Assembly (NCBI GenBank): GCA_037442205.1
Contig: JBBIQS010000130.1
Span: 1 to 17,641, forward strand
Source: JBBIQS01 sp037442205
GTDB lineage: Bacteria > Myxococcota > Myxococcia > Myxococcales > UBA5297
Reading direction: 5' to 3'
Length of the DNA stretch: 17,641 bases
Positions 6,800-13,283 of the stretch are shown one piece after another. Each line of letters begins with the position of its first letter. The first letter of the stretch is position 1. The position numbers and the translations under genes were made by a program. The notes under the pieces are model-generated. The model searched no databases, had not been told where the DNA came from, and was given only the letters and a program-made list of their open reading frames with translations.

Positions 6800-7813
6800 A
6801 TGTCGAGCCTGCCCATCGACCTGACCGAGCTCGAGGAGCGGCTGGCCAAGGCGGCCGGCGTCAACTCCCGCGTCTCCGACGGGCGCCTCGAGCTGCTGCC
6901 GACCACCGTCAAGGAGGCCGCCCGCGCCGAGGCCGCCCGCGGCCACTTCGACCCCGACGGCTCCAGGACGCTGATCTCGCTGGCGGCCTTCGCCCACATC
7001 GAGGCCCCGGACCCGATCACCTCGTCGGTCAAGGTCGGGGCCAGCGCCCAGCTCGCCGACGTCGAGGCCGCGCTGCGCTCCGCGGGGCTGACCCTGGGTT
7101 GGCTGTCGCCCAAGGCCCGGGCGCTGAGCGTGCGCGCCTGGATCGAGGGCCCGTACGCCGGCCTGCGGGTGATCCCGGGAAACCGGCTCGAGTCCGCGGC
7201 GCTGTCGCTGAGCGTCTCGCTCAGGGGTGGCGGCCTCTACCAGGGGATTGCCGCGCCGCGCTCGGCGGTCGGGCCCGTCCTCGAAGGGCTCATCCTCGGC
7301 TGTGGCGGCCAGGTGGGCGCGCTACTCGAGGTGCAGTTGCGCGCGCTCGGGCGCCCGGAGGTGGTGGAGACGGTCCACGCCGGCCTGGAGCGGCCCGAGG
7401 AAGTGGCCCAACTGGTGCGGGCGGCGCTGCAGCGCGACGTCCCGGTGGTCGAGGTGCAGGTCCGGCGCAAGGCGCGCGGCTACACCGCCGATCTGGTGGT
7501 GGCCAGCCTGGGCTTCCGCGCCAGCCGCGATCGCGCCGCCCTGGAGCAGTTGGCCAAGGATCACGGCGAGCTGCGCACCATGCGCCGGGTCGAAGAGCGC
7601 GAGCTGCCCTTCGAAGGCGAGCTGCCCTGGGAGCGGCTGCCGTGGGCCGTCGCCCAGGGCGGGCCGCTGACTCTCTACCGGCTGGCGCGCGAGAGCCTGG
7701 TCATCGCCGCCGAAGGCCCGGTCAAGGGCGCCCTCGCGCTCGATCGAGCTCCCGAACCCCTGCCAACCCCGTTCCTTTCCGCGCTGGCGCTACGTCCGCC
7801 GGAGGTCGCGTGA
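6800..7813 (+). CDS. Degenerate GlcE-like FAD-domain subunit
   Basis: This 337-aa protein is placed and shaped like GlcE, the middle subunit of glycolate oxidase (GlcDEF), which also has a PCMH-type FAD domain. The N-terminal part retains the fold outline: LPTTVKEAARAEAA, a VKVGASAQLADVEAALRSAGLTLGWL stretch matching the family's VEAG...L...L...G segment, and a later GG.VG...EVQLRAL strand. The glycine-rich FAD loop (GxGS/GGGT) is missing, and the usual TIGG is replaced by VRAWIEGPYAG. It therefore probably binds FAD poorly or not at all and serves as a structural subunit. The C-terminal half (about 190-337) is less recognisable. Its ATG abuts the previous stop, and its last four bases (GTGA) overlap the next gene, implying translational coupling. 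The GlcE assignment is inference from weak motifs plus gene order. Confidence 0.8.
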   Translation: MSSLPIDLTELEERLAKAAGVNSRVSDGRLELLPTTVKEAARAEAARGHFDPDGSRTLISLAAFAHIEAPDPITSSVKVGASAQLADVEAALRSAGLTLGWLSPKARALSVRAWIEGPYAGLRVIPGNRLESAALSLSVSLRGGGLYQGIAAPRSAVGPVLEGLILGCGGQVGALLEVQLRALGRPEVVETVHAGLERPEEVAQLVRAALQRDVPVVEVQVRRKARGYTADLVVASLGFRASRDRAALEQLAKDHGELRTMRRVEERELPFEGELPWERLPWAVAQGGPLTLYRLARESLVIAAEGPVKGALALDRAPEPLPTPFLSALALRPPEVA

Positions 7814-8928
7814 GCACCCTCGAGAACCATCGGCGCGAGGTCGCGTACTGCACCTACTGCCCGAAGATGTGCCGCTTCTCCTGCCCGGTCTCCAACGCCA
7901 CCGGCGACGAGGCCCACACTCCCTGGGGCAAGATGACCGGCGCCTTCGGCCACCTCACCGGCACCCGGCCCTTTGACGTCAGCAGCGGCGCCGCGACCTA
8001 CGCCTGCACCAGCTGCCTGCGCTGCCGCACGCACTGCCGGCACTCGAACGAGGTCGGCCCGGCGCTGGCCGACGCCCGGGTCCAGGTGGTCGAGGAGGGC
8101 GAGGCTCCCAAGGCCATCGATAAGCTCAAGGCGCGCTTCGCCAGCCACGGCAATCCCCACGGCGTCGACCTGGCCGCCCGCGCCCGAGAGATCAGCCACG
8201 AGAGCGAGGGGAAGGCCTACTTCGCCGGCTGCACCTCGATCGCCCGCGAGCCGCTGGTGGTCCAGTCGGCGCTGGACGCCGCCGCCGGCTTCGGGCTGCG
8301 GCTGGCGCTGGCCCCCTCCTCGTCGCTGTGCTGCGGCTACTCGCTGTGGGCCGCCGGGATGCGCGACGAGTTCCTGGAGAACGCCGCCAGGTTCGCCAAG
8401 GCCATCGAGGGCCACGACGAGCTGGTGGTGGGCGATCCCGGCTGCGCCTACACCCTGCTGAAGGTCTACCGGGACTGCGGCATCGAGATCCGCCCGAAGA
8501 TCAGCCTGTTGGTGGATCTGCTGGCCGAGCGGCTGGAGTACGCCTTCGGGCGGGCGCCGCTGTCGCTCAAGCTCAGCTACCACGACGCCTGCCTGCTGGG
8601 CCGCGGGCTGGGGCGCTACGAGGGACCGCGGCGGCTGCTGCGAGCGGCGGTGGGCGAGTTCGACGAGGCGCCGGAGCACGGCGAGGACTCGGGCTGCTCC
8701 GGGGCGGGCGGGATCCTGCCGCTGACCATGCCCGAGGCGGCGCGGGCCATCGCCAAGGCCCAGGGCGAGGAGCAGGGGGCGCCGGGGCATCGGGTGGTGA
8801 CCGCCTGCCCGTCGGCGGCGCGCCACTTCCGCGGCTCGGGGGTCGAGGCGCTCGACCTGTTCACGGTGCTGGCGCGGTGGATCGCCGCCCGCGACGACGA
8901 AGACGACCGCGGCGAGCTCGGCCGCTGA
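7810..8928 (+). CDS. (Fe-S)-binding GlcF/GlpC-like electron-transfer protein
   Basis: This 372-aa protein starts at a GTG overlapping the previous stop (GTGA), with GGAGG at 7801-7805. Two ferredoxin-type 4Fe-4S motifs are present: C14, C17, C21, C25 followed by Pro, and C66, C69, C72, C76, where the usual Pro is Arg. Two CCG domains follow. Domain 1 has C141, C174, C175 and C212. Domain 2 has HDAC (C261), C296 and C333, but the paired cysteine is Ser297 (SGCSGAGG), so one ligand is changed. In GlcF, GlpC and HdrB such proteins pass electrons from a flavin subunit to quinone or another carrier at the membrane. There is no membrane helix, so it is probably peripheral. Together with the two upstream genes it forms a GlcDEF-like module, here with a different flavoprotein. 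Confidence 0.92.
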   Translation: MSTLENHRREVAYCTYCPKMCRFSCPVSNATGDEAHTPWGKMTGAFGHLTGTRPFDVSSGAATYACTSCLRCRTHCRHSNEVGPALADARVQVVEEGEAPKAIDKLKARFASHGNPHGVDLAARAREISHESEGKAYFAGCTSIAREPLVVQSALDAAAGFGLRLALAPSSSLCCGYSLWAAGMRDEFLENAARFAKAIEGHDELVVGDPGCAYTLLKVYRDCGIEIRPKISLLVDLLAERLEYAFGRAPLSLKLSYHDACLLGRGLGRYEGPRRLLRAAVGEFDEAPEHGEDSGCSGAGGILPLTMPEAARAIAKAQGEEQGAPGHRVVTACPSAARHFRGSGVEALDLFTVLARWIAARDDEDDRGELGR

Positions 8929-8941
8929 CTCCGGGGGACGC

Positions 8942-9868
8942 GTGGGCCAGCTCAAGACCTATCTGGTGGTCAATCCCGCCTCGGCCAATGGCGCGACCGG
9001 CAAGGGCTTCGCCCGCATCGCCGACGCGGTGCGCGGCGCCATCGGCGACTTCGGCCACGGCTTCACCCGCGGGCCGATGGAGGCCGCGGAGCTGGCCCGC
9101 AAGGCGCTCGAGGACGGCTACGAGTGCGTCGTCGCGGTCGGCGGCGACGGGACCATCAACGAGGTGGTCAACGGCTTCTTCAAGGAGGGCCGGCCGGTGC
9201 GTCCGGGGGCGGCGCTGGGGCTGATCCCGCGCGGGACCGGCGGCGACTTCCGCAAGAGCTTCGGCTGGGACCTCGACCTGGGCAAGGCGGTCCAGCGGCT
9301 GCAAGGGGACGCCACCAAGCCGCTCGACGTCGGGCTGGTGGAGATGGTGACCGCCCAGGGCGAGCCGGCGCGCCGCTACTTCGCCAACATCGCCAGCGCC
9401 GGGGTCTCGGGCCAGGTGGACGAGGAGGCCAACCGCTCCAGCAAGATCCTGGGCGGCAAGCTCTCGTTCGCGGTGGCCAGCCTCAAGGCGCTGATGAAGT
9501 ACCAGGACCGGCGGATCCGCTTCTCCCTCGACGACGGGCCGGCGACCGAGGTCTTGGCCACCTGCCTGGCGGTGGCCAACGGCCAGTACTTCGGCGGCGG
9601 GATGTGGGTCGCCCCCGGCGCCCAGCCCGACGACGGCCAGTTCGACATCACGCTCTGGACTGGCCTGGGGGTGGGCGACTTCGTGTTGCGCAGCAAGTCG
9701 CTCTACGACGGCAGGCACGTCGACAGCCCGAACACCCGCCGCTACAAGGCCAAGAAGGTGCGCATCGAGACCGAGGAGGAGGTGCTGCTCGACATCGACG
9801 GCGAGCAGCCGGGCCGGGCACCGGCCACCTTCCTGATCGTCCCGGGCGTGCTGCGCATCAAAGTCTAG
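8942..9868 (+). CDS. Diacylglycerol/lipid kinase (YegS/Rv2252/BmrU family)
   Basis: This 308-aa protein has the diacylglycerol-kinase catalytic fold. It contains an N-terminal VVNPASANGATGKG nucleotide-binding stretch, GGDGTINEVVNG (GGDG at 67-70), and IPRGTGGDFRKSFGW (PRGTGGDF at 96-103), the family's GTGND-type loop with Gly in place of Asn. The C-terminal beta-sandwich has NIASAGVSGQVDE, VANGQYFGGGMWVAPGA and DGEQPG. The enzyme would phosphorylate diacylglycerol or a related lipid with ATP at the inner face of the membrane. A GTG start is preceded by GGGGGA. Only 13 bp separate it from the Fe-S gene, so it is the last cistron of the operon. I recall that in Mycobacterium tuberculosis the kinase Rv2252 sits beside Rv2251, an ADPS-like flavoprotein, which supports a linked lipid role. 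Confidence 0.93.
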   Translation: MGQLKTYLVVNPASANGATGKGFARIADAVRGAIGDFGHGFTRGPMEAAELARKALEDGYECVVAVGGDGTINEVVNGFFKEGRPVRPGAALGLIPRGTGGDFRKSFGWDLDLGKAVQRLQGDATKPLDVGLVEMVTAQGEPARRYFANIASAGVSGQVDEEANRSSKILGGKLSFAVASLKALMKYQDRRIRFSLDDGPATEVLATCLAVANGQYFGGGMWVAPGAQPDDGQFDITLWTGLGVGDFVLRSKSLYDGRHVDSPNTRRYKAKKVRIETEEEVLLDIDGEQPGRAPATFLIVPGVLRIKV

Positions 9869-9920
9869 AGGGCGGCCTGCCGCTCGCCTCGCGGGCATGG
9901 AGCGCGCCCTCGCGGGTTCA

Positions 9921-9949
9921 TTGACCGAATTCGCGCCGCTCCCTAAGCT
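9921..9949 (+). promoter_or_regulatory. Promoter of the AgmX-tail gene
   Basis: TTGACC (9921-9926, 5/6) is followed after 17 bp by TAAGCT (9944-9949, weaker). It lies 59 bp before the ATG, in the only sizeable gap after the lipid-kinase gene. Confidence 0.5.
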
Positions 9950-10008
9950 CGTCCGAGGCCGGTCGGGGGCCTGGCGGGTTGCAAGGTTCTGGAATCAGGA
10001 GTCTTTTC

Positions 10009-10920
10009 ATGCGACGTCAGACGGTGGCCGCGGCGGTAGCGGTGGCGGGCCTGCTGGCCGGGCAGGGCGCCTGGGCCGAGCCGGCGGAGCTGAAGACCGC
10101 CGAGGCGGTGCAGCAGCTGTGCGAAGGGCTGCGCCCGCCGGAGCGGCTGCAGTTCAGCCCCGACAAGCCGCAGGGGCGCGGCGAGTACGAGCGCGCCCGG
10201 CAGCAGCTGCTCAAGGCCGAGTACCAGGTGGAGCTCCCCTGGGGCGCCTTCACCGTCGCCGAGTGGGACCCGGAGCAGAAGGTGGTGCTCCTCTCTACCG
10301 AGCGGCCCTTCCGCACGCTCGACGGGGCGCTGACCCTGTTCGACGCCGACCGCGACGAGATCGAGCTCGAGGCGCTCGAAGGAGAGGGAGAGGCGCTCAA
10401 GGCCGGCCTGGCGCAGGGGACCCTGACCCTGCAGCTGGTCTTCCGGCCGGCCGAAGAGGAGGGGAGCCCCTGCGTGATCGGCAAGGCCAAGACCTACGCG
10501 CTGGCGGCCGATTTCGTCTCCGCCCAGCTGCGGCTCAAGGGCAAGCCTTTGGCGGAGGCGGTCAAGGAGGGTTTCGAGTCGAAGTCGCTGGCCGCCGGGG
10601 GCAAGCCCACGGTGGAGGTCGCTCCCGCGGCCCACGAATGCCCCACCTGCTCGGCCGAGATGGCCGGCGGGGTGGAGAAGGTCAAGCCGCTGCTCGAGCG
10701 CTGCTACCTGGAGGCGCTGTCGCGCTCCCCGGCGCTGGACGGCTCGGTGGTGCTGGCGCTGGAGGCCAGCGGCGACGGCAAGCTGGCAGCCAAATCGGTG
10801 GTCGCCGACAGCCTGCAGGATGCGCCCACGGTCGCCTGCATCAAGGCGGCGGTGGGGACTGCCAAGGCCCCGGGCAAGAACGGCCGCGGGATGGTGATGG
10901 TGCGGCTGGAGCGAAAGTAG
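10009..10920 (+). CDS. Exported protein with AgmX/PglI-type C-terminal domain
   Basis: This 303-aa protein begins with a clear Sec signal peptide (MRRQTVAAAVAVAGLLAGQGAWA, predicted cut after residue 23). I start at the ATG with CAGGAG 8 bases upstream; an upstream in-frame TTG at 9979 has neither a ribosome site nor a signal-like N-terminus. The middle region is acidic and unrecognised. A CPTC pair (C211, C214) is followed by a C-terminal domain typical of AgmX/PglI and other myxobacterial proteins: C232 in ERCYLEALSRSPALDGSVVLALEASGDGK, and C277 in VACIKAA, then VMVRLERK. The two cysteines of that domain are probably disulfide-bonded in the periplasm. In AgmX it caps proteins linked to gliding and envelope energy transfer (TonB-like), but function here is not shown. 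A terminator follows. Confidence 0.85.
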   Translation: MRRQTVAAAVAVAGLLAGQGAWAEPAELKTAEAVQQLCEGLRPPERLQFSPDKPQGRGEYERARQQLLKAEYQVELPWGAFTVAEWDPEQKVVLLSTERPFRTLDGALTLFDADRDEIELEALEGEGEALKAGLAQGTLTLQLVFRPAEEEGSPCVIGKAKTYALAADFVSAQLRLKGKPLAEAVKEGFESKSLAAGGKPTVEVAPAAHECPTCSAEMAGGVEKVKPLLERCYLEALSRSPALDGSVVLALEASGDGKLAAKSVVADSLQDAPTVACIKAAVGTAKAPGKNGRGMVMVRLERK

Positions 10921-10947
10921 CCGGCCCGCGGCGATTCCGGAAGCAGC

Positions 10948-10986
10948 GAAGGCCTCGGGCGATGGGCTCGGGGCCTTCTCCTTTTT
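10948..10986 (+). terminator. Intrinsic terminator after the AgmX-tail gene
   Basis: GAAGGCC (10948-10954) and GGCCTTC (10972-10978) form a 7-bp stem with a GC-rich, partly paired interior. It is followed by TCCTTTTTC. It lies 28 bp past the stop codon at 10920. Confidence 0.75.
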
Positions 10987-11062
10987 CGCGCTCTCGAGGC
11001 GCCGGGGGCGGGAATGGGGGAGCGGGAGAGCGGTGAGCCCGCGAGGCCAAGCGCCTGAAGCG

Positions 11063-11092
11063 CGAAAGCCCCCGGTTTCCCGAGGGCTTTCG
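11063..11092 (-). terminator. Terminator downstream of tRNA-Cys
   Basis: CGAAAGCCC (11063-11071) and GGGCTTTCG (11084-11092) pair perfectly over 9 bp, with an inner GC-rich loop. It begins 6 bases beyond the tRNA 3' end on the minus strand. The T-run is short (CTTTCGCGCTT), but placement and stem fit a tRNA terminator. Confidence 0.7.
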
Positions 11093-11097
11093 TCTTG

Positions 11098-11168
11098 AGG
11101 TGCCACCCGGATTTGAACCGGGGATGAGGGTTTTGCAGACCCTTGCCTTACCACTTGGCGATGGCACC
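11098..11168 (-). tRNA. tRNA-Cys (anticodon GCA)
   Basis: Read on the minus strand, the 71 bases fold as a complete cloverleaf. The acceptor stem is GGTGCCA/TGGCACC (7 bp). The D arm is GCC...GGC with GTGGTAA in its loop. The anticodon stem AGGGT/ACCCT encloses CTGCAAA, giving anticodon GCA (plus-strand positions 11134-11136). The variable loop is 4 bases (CATC), and the T arm is CCCGG-TTCAAAT-CCGGG. The discriminator is U73, as expected for cysteine tRNA. CCA is not encoded (CAAG follows), so it must be added by a nucleotidyltransferase. It is a single-gene unit with its own promoter and terminator. Confidence 0.97.
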
Positions 11169-11182
11169 GAAAAAGCGGGCGG

Positions 11183-11211
11183 AGTCTAGGGGCGCCGGCA
11201 TCCGGTGTCAA
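11183..11211 (-). promoter_or_regulatory. Strong promoter of tRNA-Cys
   Basis: On the minus strand a perfect TTGACA (11211-11206) is followed after exactly 17 bp by TAGACT (11188-11183). Transcription would begin near 11176, about 8 bases before the mature tRNA. Confidence 0.8.
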
Positions 11212-11272
11212 CAAGGTAGTGCGCGGGAAGTCAACCGCTCGCCCGGGGGAATCCGGCCGAAAAACAGGCACC

Positions 11273-11302
11273 TTGATTGGCGAGGGAGCCGGCGGCTATC
11301 AT
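11273..11302 (+). promoter_or_regulatory. Promoter of the TPR-kinase pair
   Basis: TTGATT (11273-11278) and TATCAT (11297-11302, 5/6) are spaced by 18 bp. The -10 box ends 11 bp before the GTG start, with no Shine-Dalgarno site between, so the mRNA is probably leaderless or nearly so. It lies back to back with the tRNA-Cys promoter. Confidence 0.65.
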
Positions 11303-11313
11303 GCCCGCCGATC

Positions 11314-12201
11314 GTGTCCCGACCGCTTCGACTTGCCGCCACCGTTTTGTCTGCCCTTCTCTCGGCTGCGCTTCCTGGCGCGGCCGCGGCCGGCGAGAGC
11401 TTCGCCGGCAACTGGGACAGCCCGCTGGGCAAGGTTCGTATCGACCAGGACCGCGACTCGCTGGTGGGCAAGCTGCTCGAGCCGTCGCGGGCCTGCGGCT
11501 TCGCCAAGGGCCAGGAGATCCTGCGCGGCAAGGTGGTGGACGAGGTCTTCACCGGCGAGGTCAGGGTGTGCTTCGCCGCCAGCTGCCCGGACAAGGACGG
11601 TTGGGTCTTCGCCATGGCCGCTTCGCTGGAGGCCGGCAAGCTGGTGGGGGCGCTGGCCCCGGGCCGCTGCAGCTCGCTGGTCAAGGAGAAGCCCTTCCTC
11701 TTCGCCCGCGCCCGAGCCGAGTCGGCCGCCGAGGCCCCGGAGCCGGTGGTGGCCAAGGCCAAGAAGCCGGCGCCGATGAGCCCCGAGGTCCAGCGGCTCT
11801 ACCGCGAGGGGATGGCCTTCACCCAGGCCGGCCGCTTCGAGGAGGCCCGCCGCCGCTTCCTCTCCGCCAACCAGCTCGACCCCAAGAACTCCGAAATCTT
11901 CAACCAGATCGGGATCACCTTTTTCGCCCGCAGCGACTACCCCCAGGCCGAGCTCTACTACCGGCGCTCGCTGGCCGCCGACGGCGGGAACTCCCTGGCC
12001 TGGTACAACCTGGCCTGCGTGCTGGCCAAGGTCTCCAAGACCAAGGAGGCCATCAAGGCGCTGCGGGGCGCGGTCGACAGCGGCTTCGGGATGGTGAGCA
12101 CCCTCGACGAGGATCACGACCTCGATTCGCTGCGCGAGGATCCGGCCTACCAGGAGATCCGCGCGCACGCCCGGCGCAACGCCGCCCGAGGCGAGAAATA
12201 G
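11314..12201 (+). CDS. Exported TPR-repeat protein
   Basis: This 295-aa protein starts at a GTG because the sequence from there is a clean signal peptide (MSRPLRLAATVLSALLSAALPGAAAA). Longer in-frame starts would run back through the promoter and into tRNA-Cys. Residues about 30-130 form a beta-rich domain (FAGNWDSPLGKVRIDQDRDSL and similar) with several cysteines that could pair in the periplasm; this is not a family I can name. After an Ala/Lys/Pro linker, TPR motifs run from about 155 (MSPEVQRLYREGMAFTQAGR, then NQIGITFFARSDYPQAELYY, then WYNLACVLAKVSKTKEAIKA), followed by an LDEDHDLDSLREDPAYQEI segment common at TPR ends. It probably binds other proteins in the periplasm. Its stop codon shares one base with the start of the kinase gene, so the two are coupled. 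Confidence 0.88.
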   Translation: MSRPLRLAATVLSALLSAALPGAAAAGESFAGNWDSPLGKVRIDQDRDSLVGKLLEPSRACGFAKGQEILRGKVVDEVFTGEVRVCFAASCPDKDGWVFAMAASLEAGKLVGALAPGRCSSLVKEKPFLFARARAESAAEAPEPVVAKAKKPAPMSPEVQRLYREGMAFTQAGRFEEARRRFLSANQLDPKNSEIFNQIGITFFARSDYPQAELYYRRSLAADGGNSLAWYNLACVLAKVSKTKEAIKALRGAVDSGFGMVSTLDEDHDLDSLREDPAYQEIRAHARRNAARGEK

Positions 12202-13154
12202 TGAGTCCCCCCGGCAAGCCGATGAATCCCCAAGGTCCCCGCGTCAAGACCAGCAAGGTCTTCGGCCACTACGAGCTGGAGGCGCTGGTCGGCCGCGGGG
12301 GGATGGCGGAGGTGTTTCGCGCCATCGACCAGAGCCCGGCGCACAAGGGCCGCAAGGTGGCCATCAAGCGGCTCCTGCCCGAGCTGTCGCGCGACGCCCA
12401 GTACCAGGAGCTGTTCATCGGCGAGGCCGACCTGTCGCGGATGCTCCACCATCCGAACATCGTCGAGGTCTACGAGGCCGGGTCGGTCAACGACCAGTAC
12501 TACATGGCGATGGAGTACATCGACGGGCGCGACCTGGGGCTGGTGGTGCGCCGCTGCCGCGAGCGCAAGATCCTGCTGCCGATCGACTTCGCGGTCTTCC
12601 TCGGGGTGACGCTGCTCGACGCGCTCTCCTACGCCCACCACGCCAAGTCCCCCACCGGCAAGGAGCTGGACATCGTCCACTGCGACATCTCGCCCTCCAA
12701 CCTGTTCATCTCCAGGGTCGGGGAGATCAAGCTGGGCGACTTCGGCATCTCCAAGGTGGCCCACGAGCGGCTGGAGCCGGGGCAGACGGTGTGGGGCAAG
12801 GCCTACTACCTGTCGCCGGAGGCGCTCAACGGGCAGATCGACGCCGCCGCCGACCTGTGGGCGGCCACCACCACCCTCTACGAGCTGCTGACCAACGAGC
12901 GGCCGTTCACCGGCAGCAAGCCGGACGAGGTCCTCGAGGCCATCAAGCGGGCCAACCCCAAGCCGGTGCGCGAGCAGCGGCCCGAGGTGAGCGAGTCGCT
13001 CAACGCGGCGGTGATGAAGGGCTTCTCCAAGGACCCTGGCCAGCGCTATCCCGACGCCGCCTCCTACGCCGAGGCGCTGCGGCCCCACTACAACGAGCTG
13101 ATCGGCACTCCGCTGGCCATCGGCGCGGTGGTGCGCGGCCTGTTCGGCGCCTAG
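12201..13154 (+). CDS. Cytosolic Hanks-type Ser/Thr protein kinase with HCD motif
   Basis: This 317-aa single-domain kinase has no membrane segment. Its GTG overlaps the previous stop by one base; a GAGGCGAG stretch precedes it, while the ATG at 12222 has no good ribosome site. Motifs in order are the glycine loop GRGGMAEVF (G31), VAIK with K56, the catalytic loop HCDISPSNLF (H160, C161, D162), DFG at 180-182, and the activation-segment end GKAYYLSPEAL. The catalytic Asp, Asn and Lys are present, so activity is likely. Cys replaces Arg in HRD, making it a non-RD kinase, a class usually not switched on by activation-loop phosphorylation. I recall HCDISPSN in other Myxococcota kinases, so it is probably a lineage trait rather than damage. 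Coupling to an exported TPR protein suggests a shared pathway. Confidence 0.93.
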   Translation: MSPPGKPMNPQGPRVKTSKVFGHYELEALVGRGGMAEVFRAIDQSPAHKGRKVAIKRLLPELSRDAQYQELFIGEADLSRMLHHPNIVEVYEAGSVNDQYYMAMEYIDGRDLGLVVRRCRERKILLPIDFAVFLGVTLLDALSYAHHAKSPTGKELDIVHCDISPSNLFISRVGEIKLGDFGISKVAHERLEPGQTVWGKAYYLSPEALNGQIDAAADLWAATTTLYELLTNERPFTGSKPDEVLEAIKRANPKPVREQRPEVSESLNAAVMKGFSKDPGQRYPDAASYAEALRPHYNELIGTPLAIGAVVRGLFGA

Positions 13155-13190
13155 CGACGCGCCGCGTCGGCCGCCTGCCTGGAGGCCGGA

Positions 13191-13220
13191 TTGTCGGGCC
13201 CCCGGCAGATCGCGTAAGAT
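13191..13220 (+). promoter_or_regulatory. Promoter of the lipoprotein gene
   Basis: TTGTCG (13191-13196) and TAAGAT (13215-13220) are 18 bp apart, each with four consensus bases. The leader is about 57 nt and ends with GAGG 6 bases before the ATG. Confidence 0.55.
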
Positions 13221-13283
13221 GCCCCCCGCCAACCGGGGCCGGCTCCCACCAACAGGCGTCGGCGGGGAAAATCCGAGGAAAAA

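Noticed and set aside
9868..9918. GAGGGCG/CGCCCTC inverted repeat after the lipid-kinase gene as a terminator
   Set aside because: The loop is long (about 30 bases) and no T-run follows.
11143..11313. Upstream ATG start for the TPR protein
   Set aside because: The extension would run through tRNA-Cys and both promoters and would bury the signal peptide.
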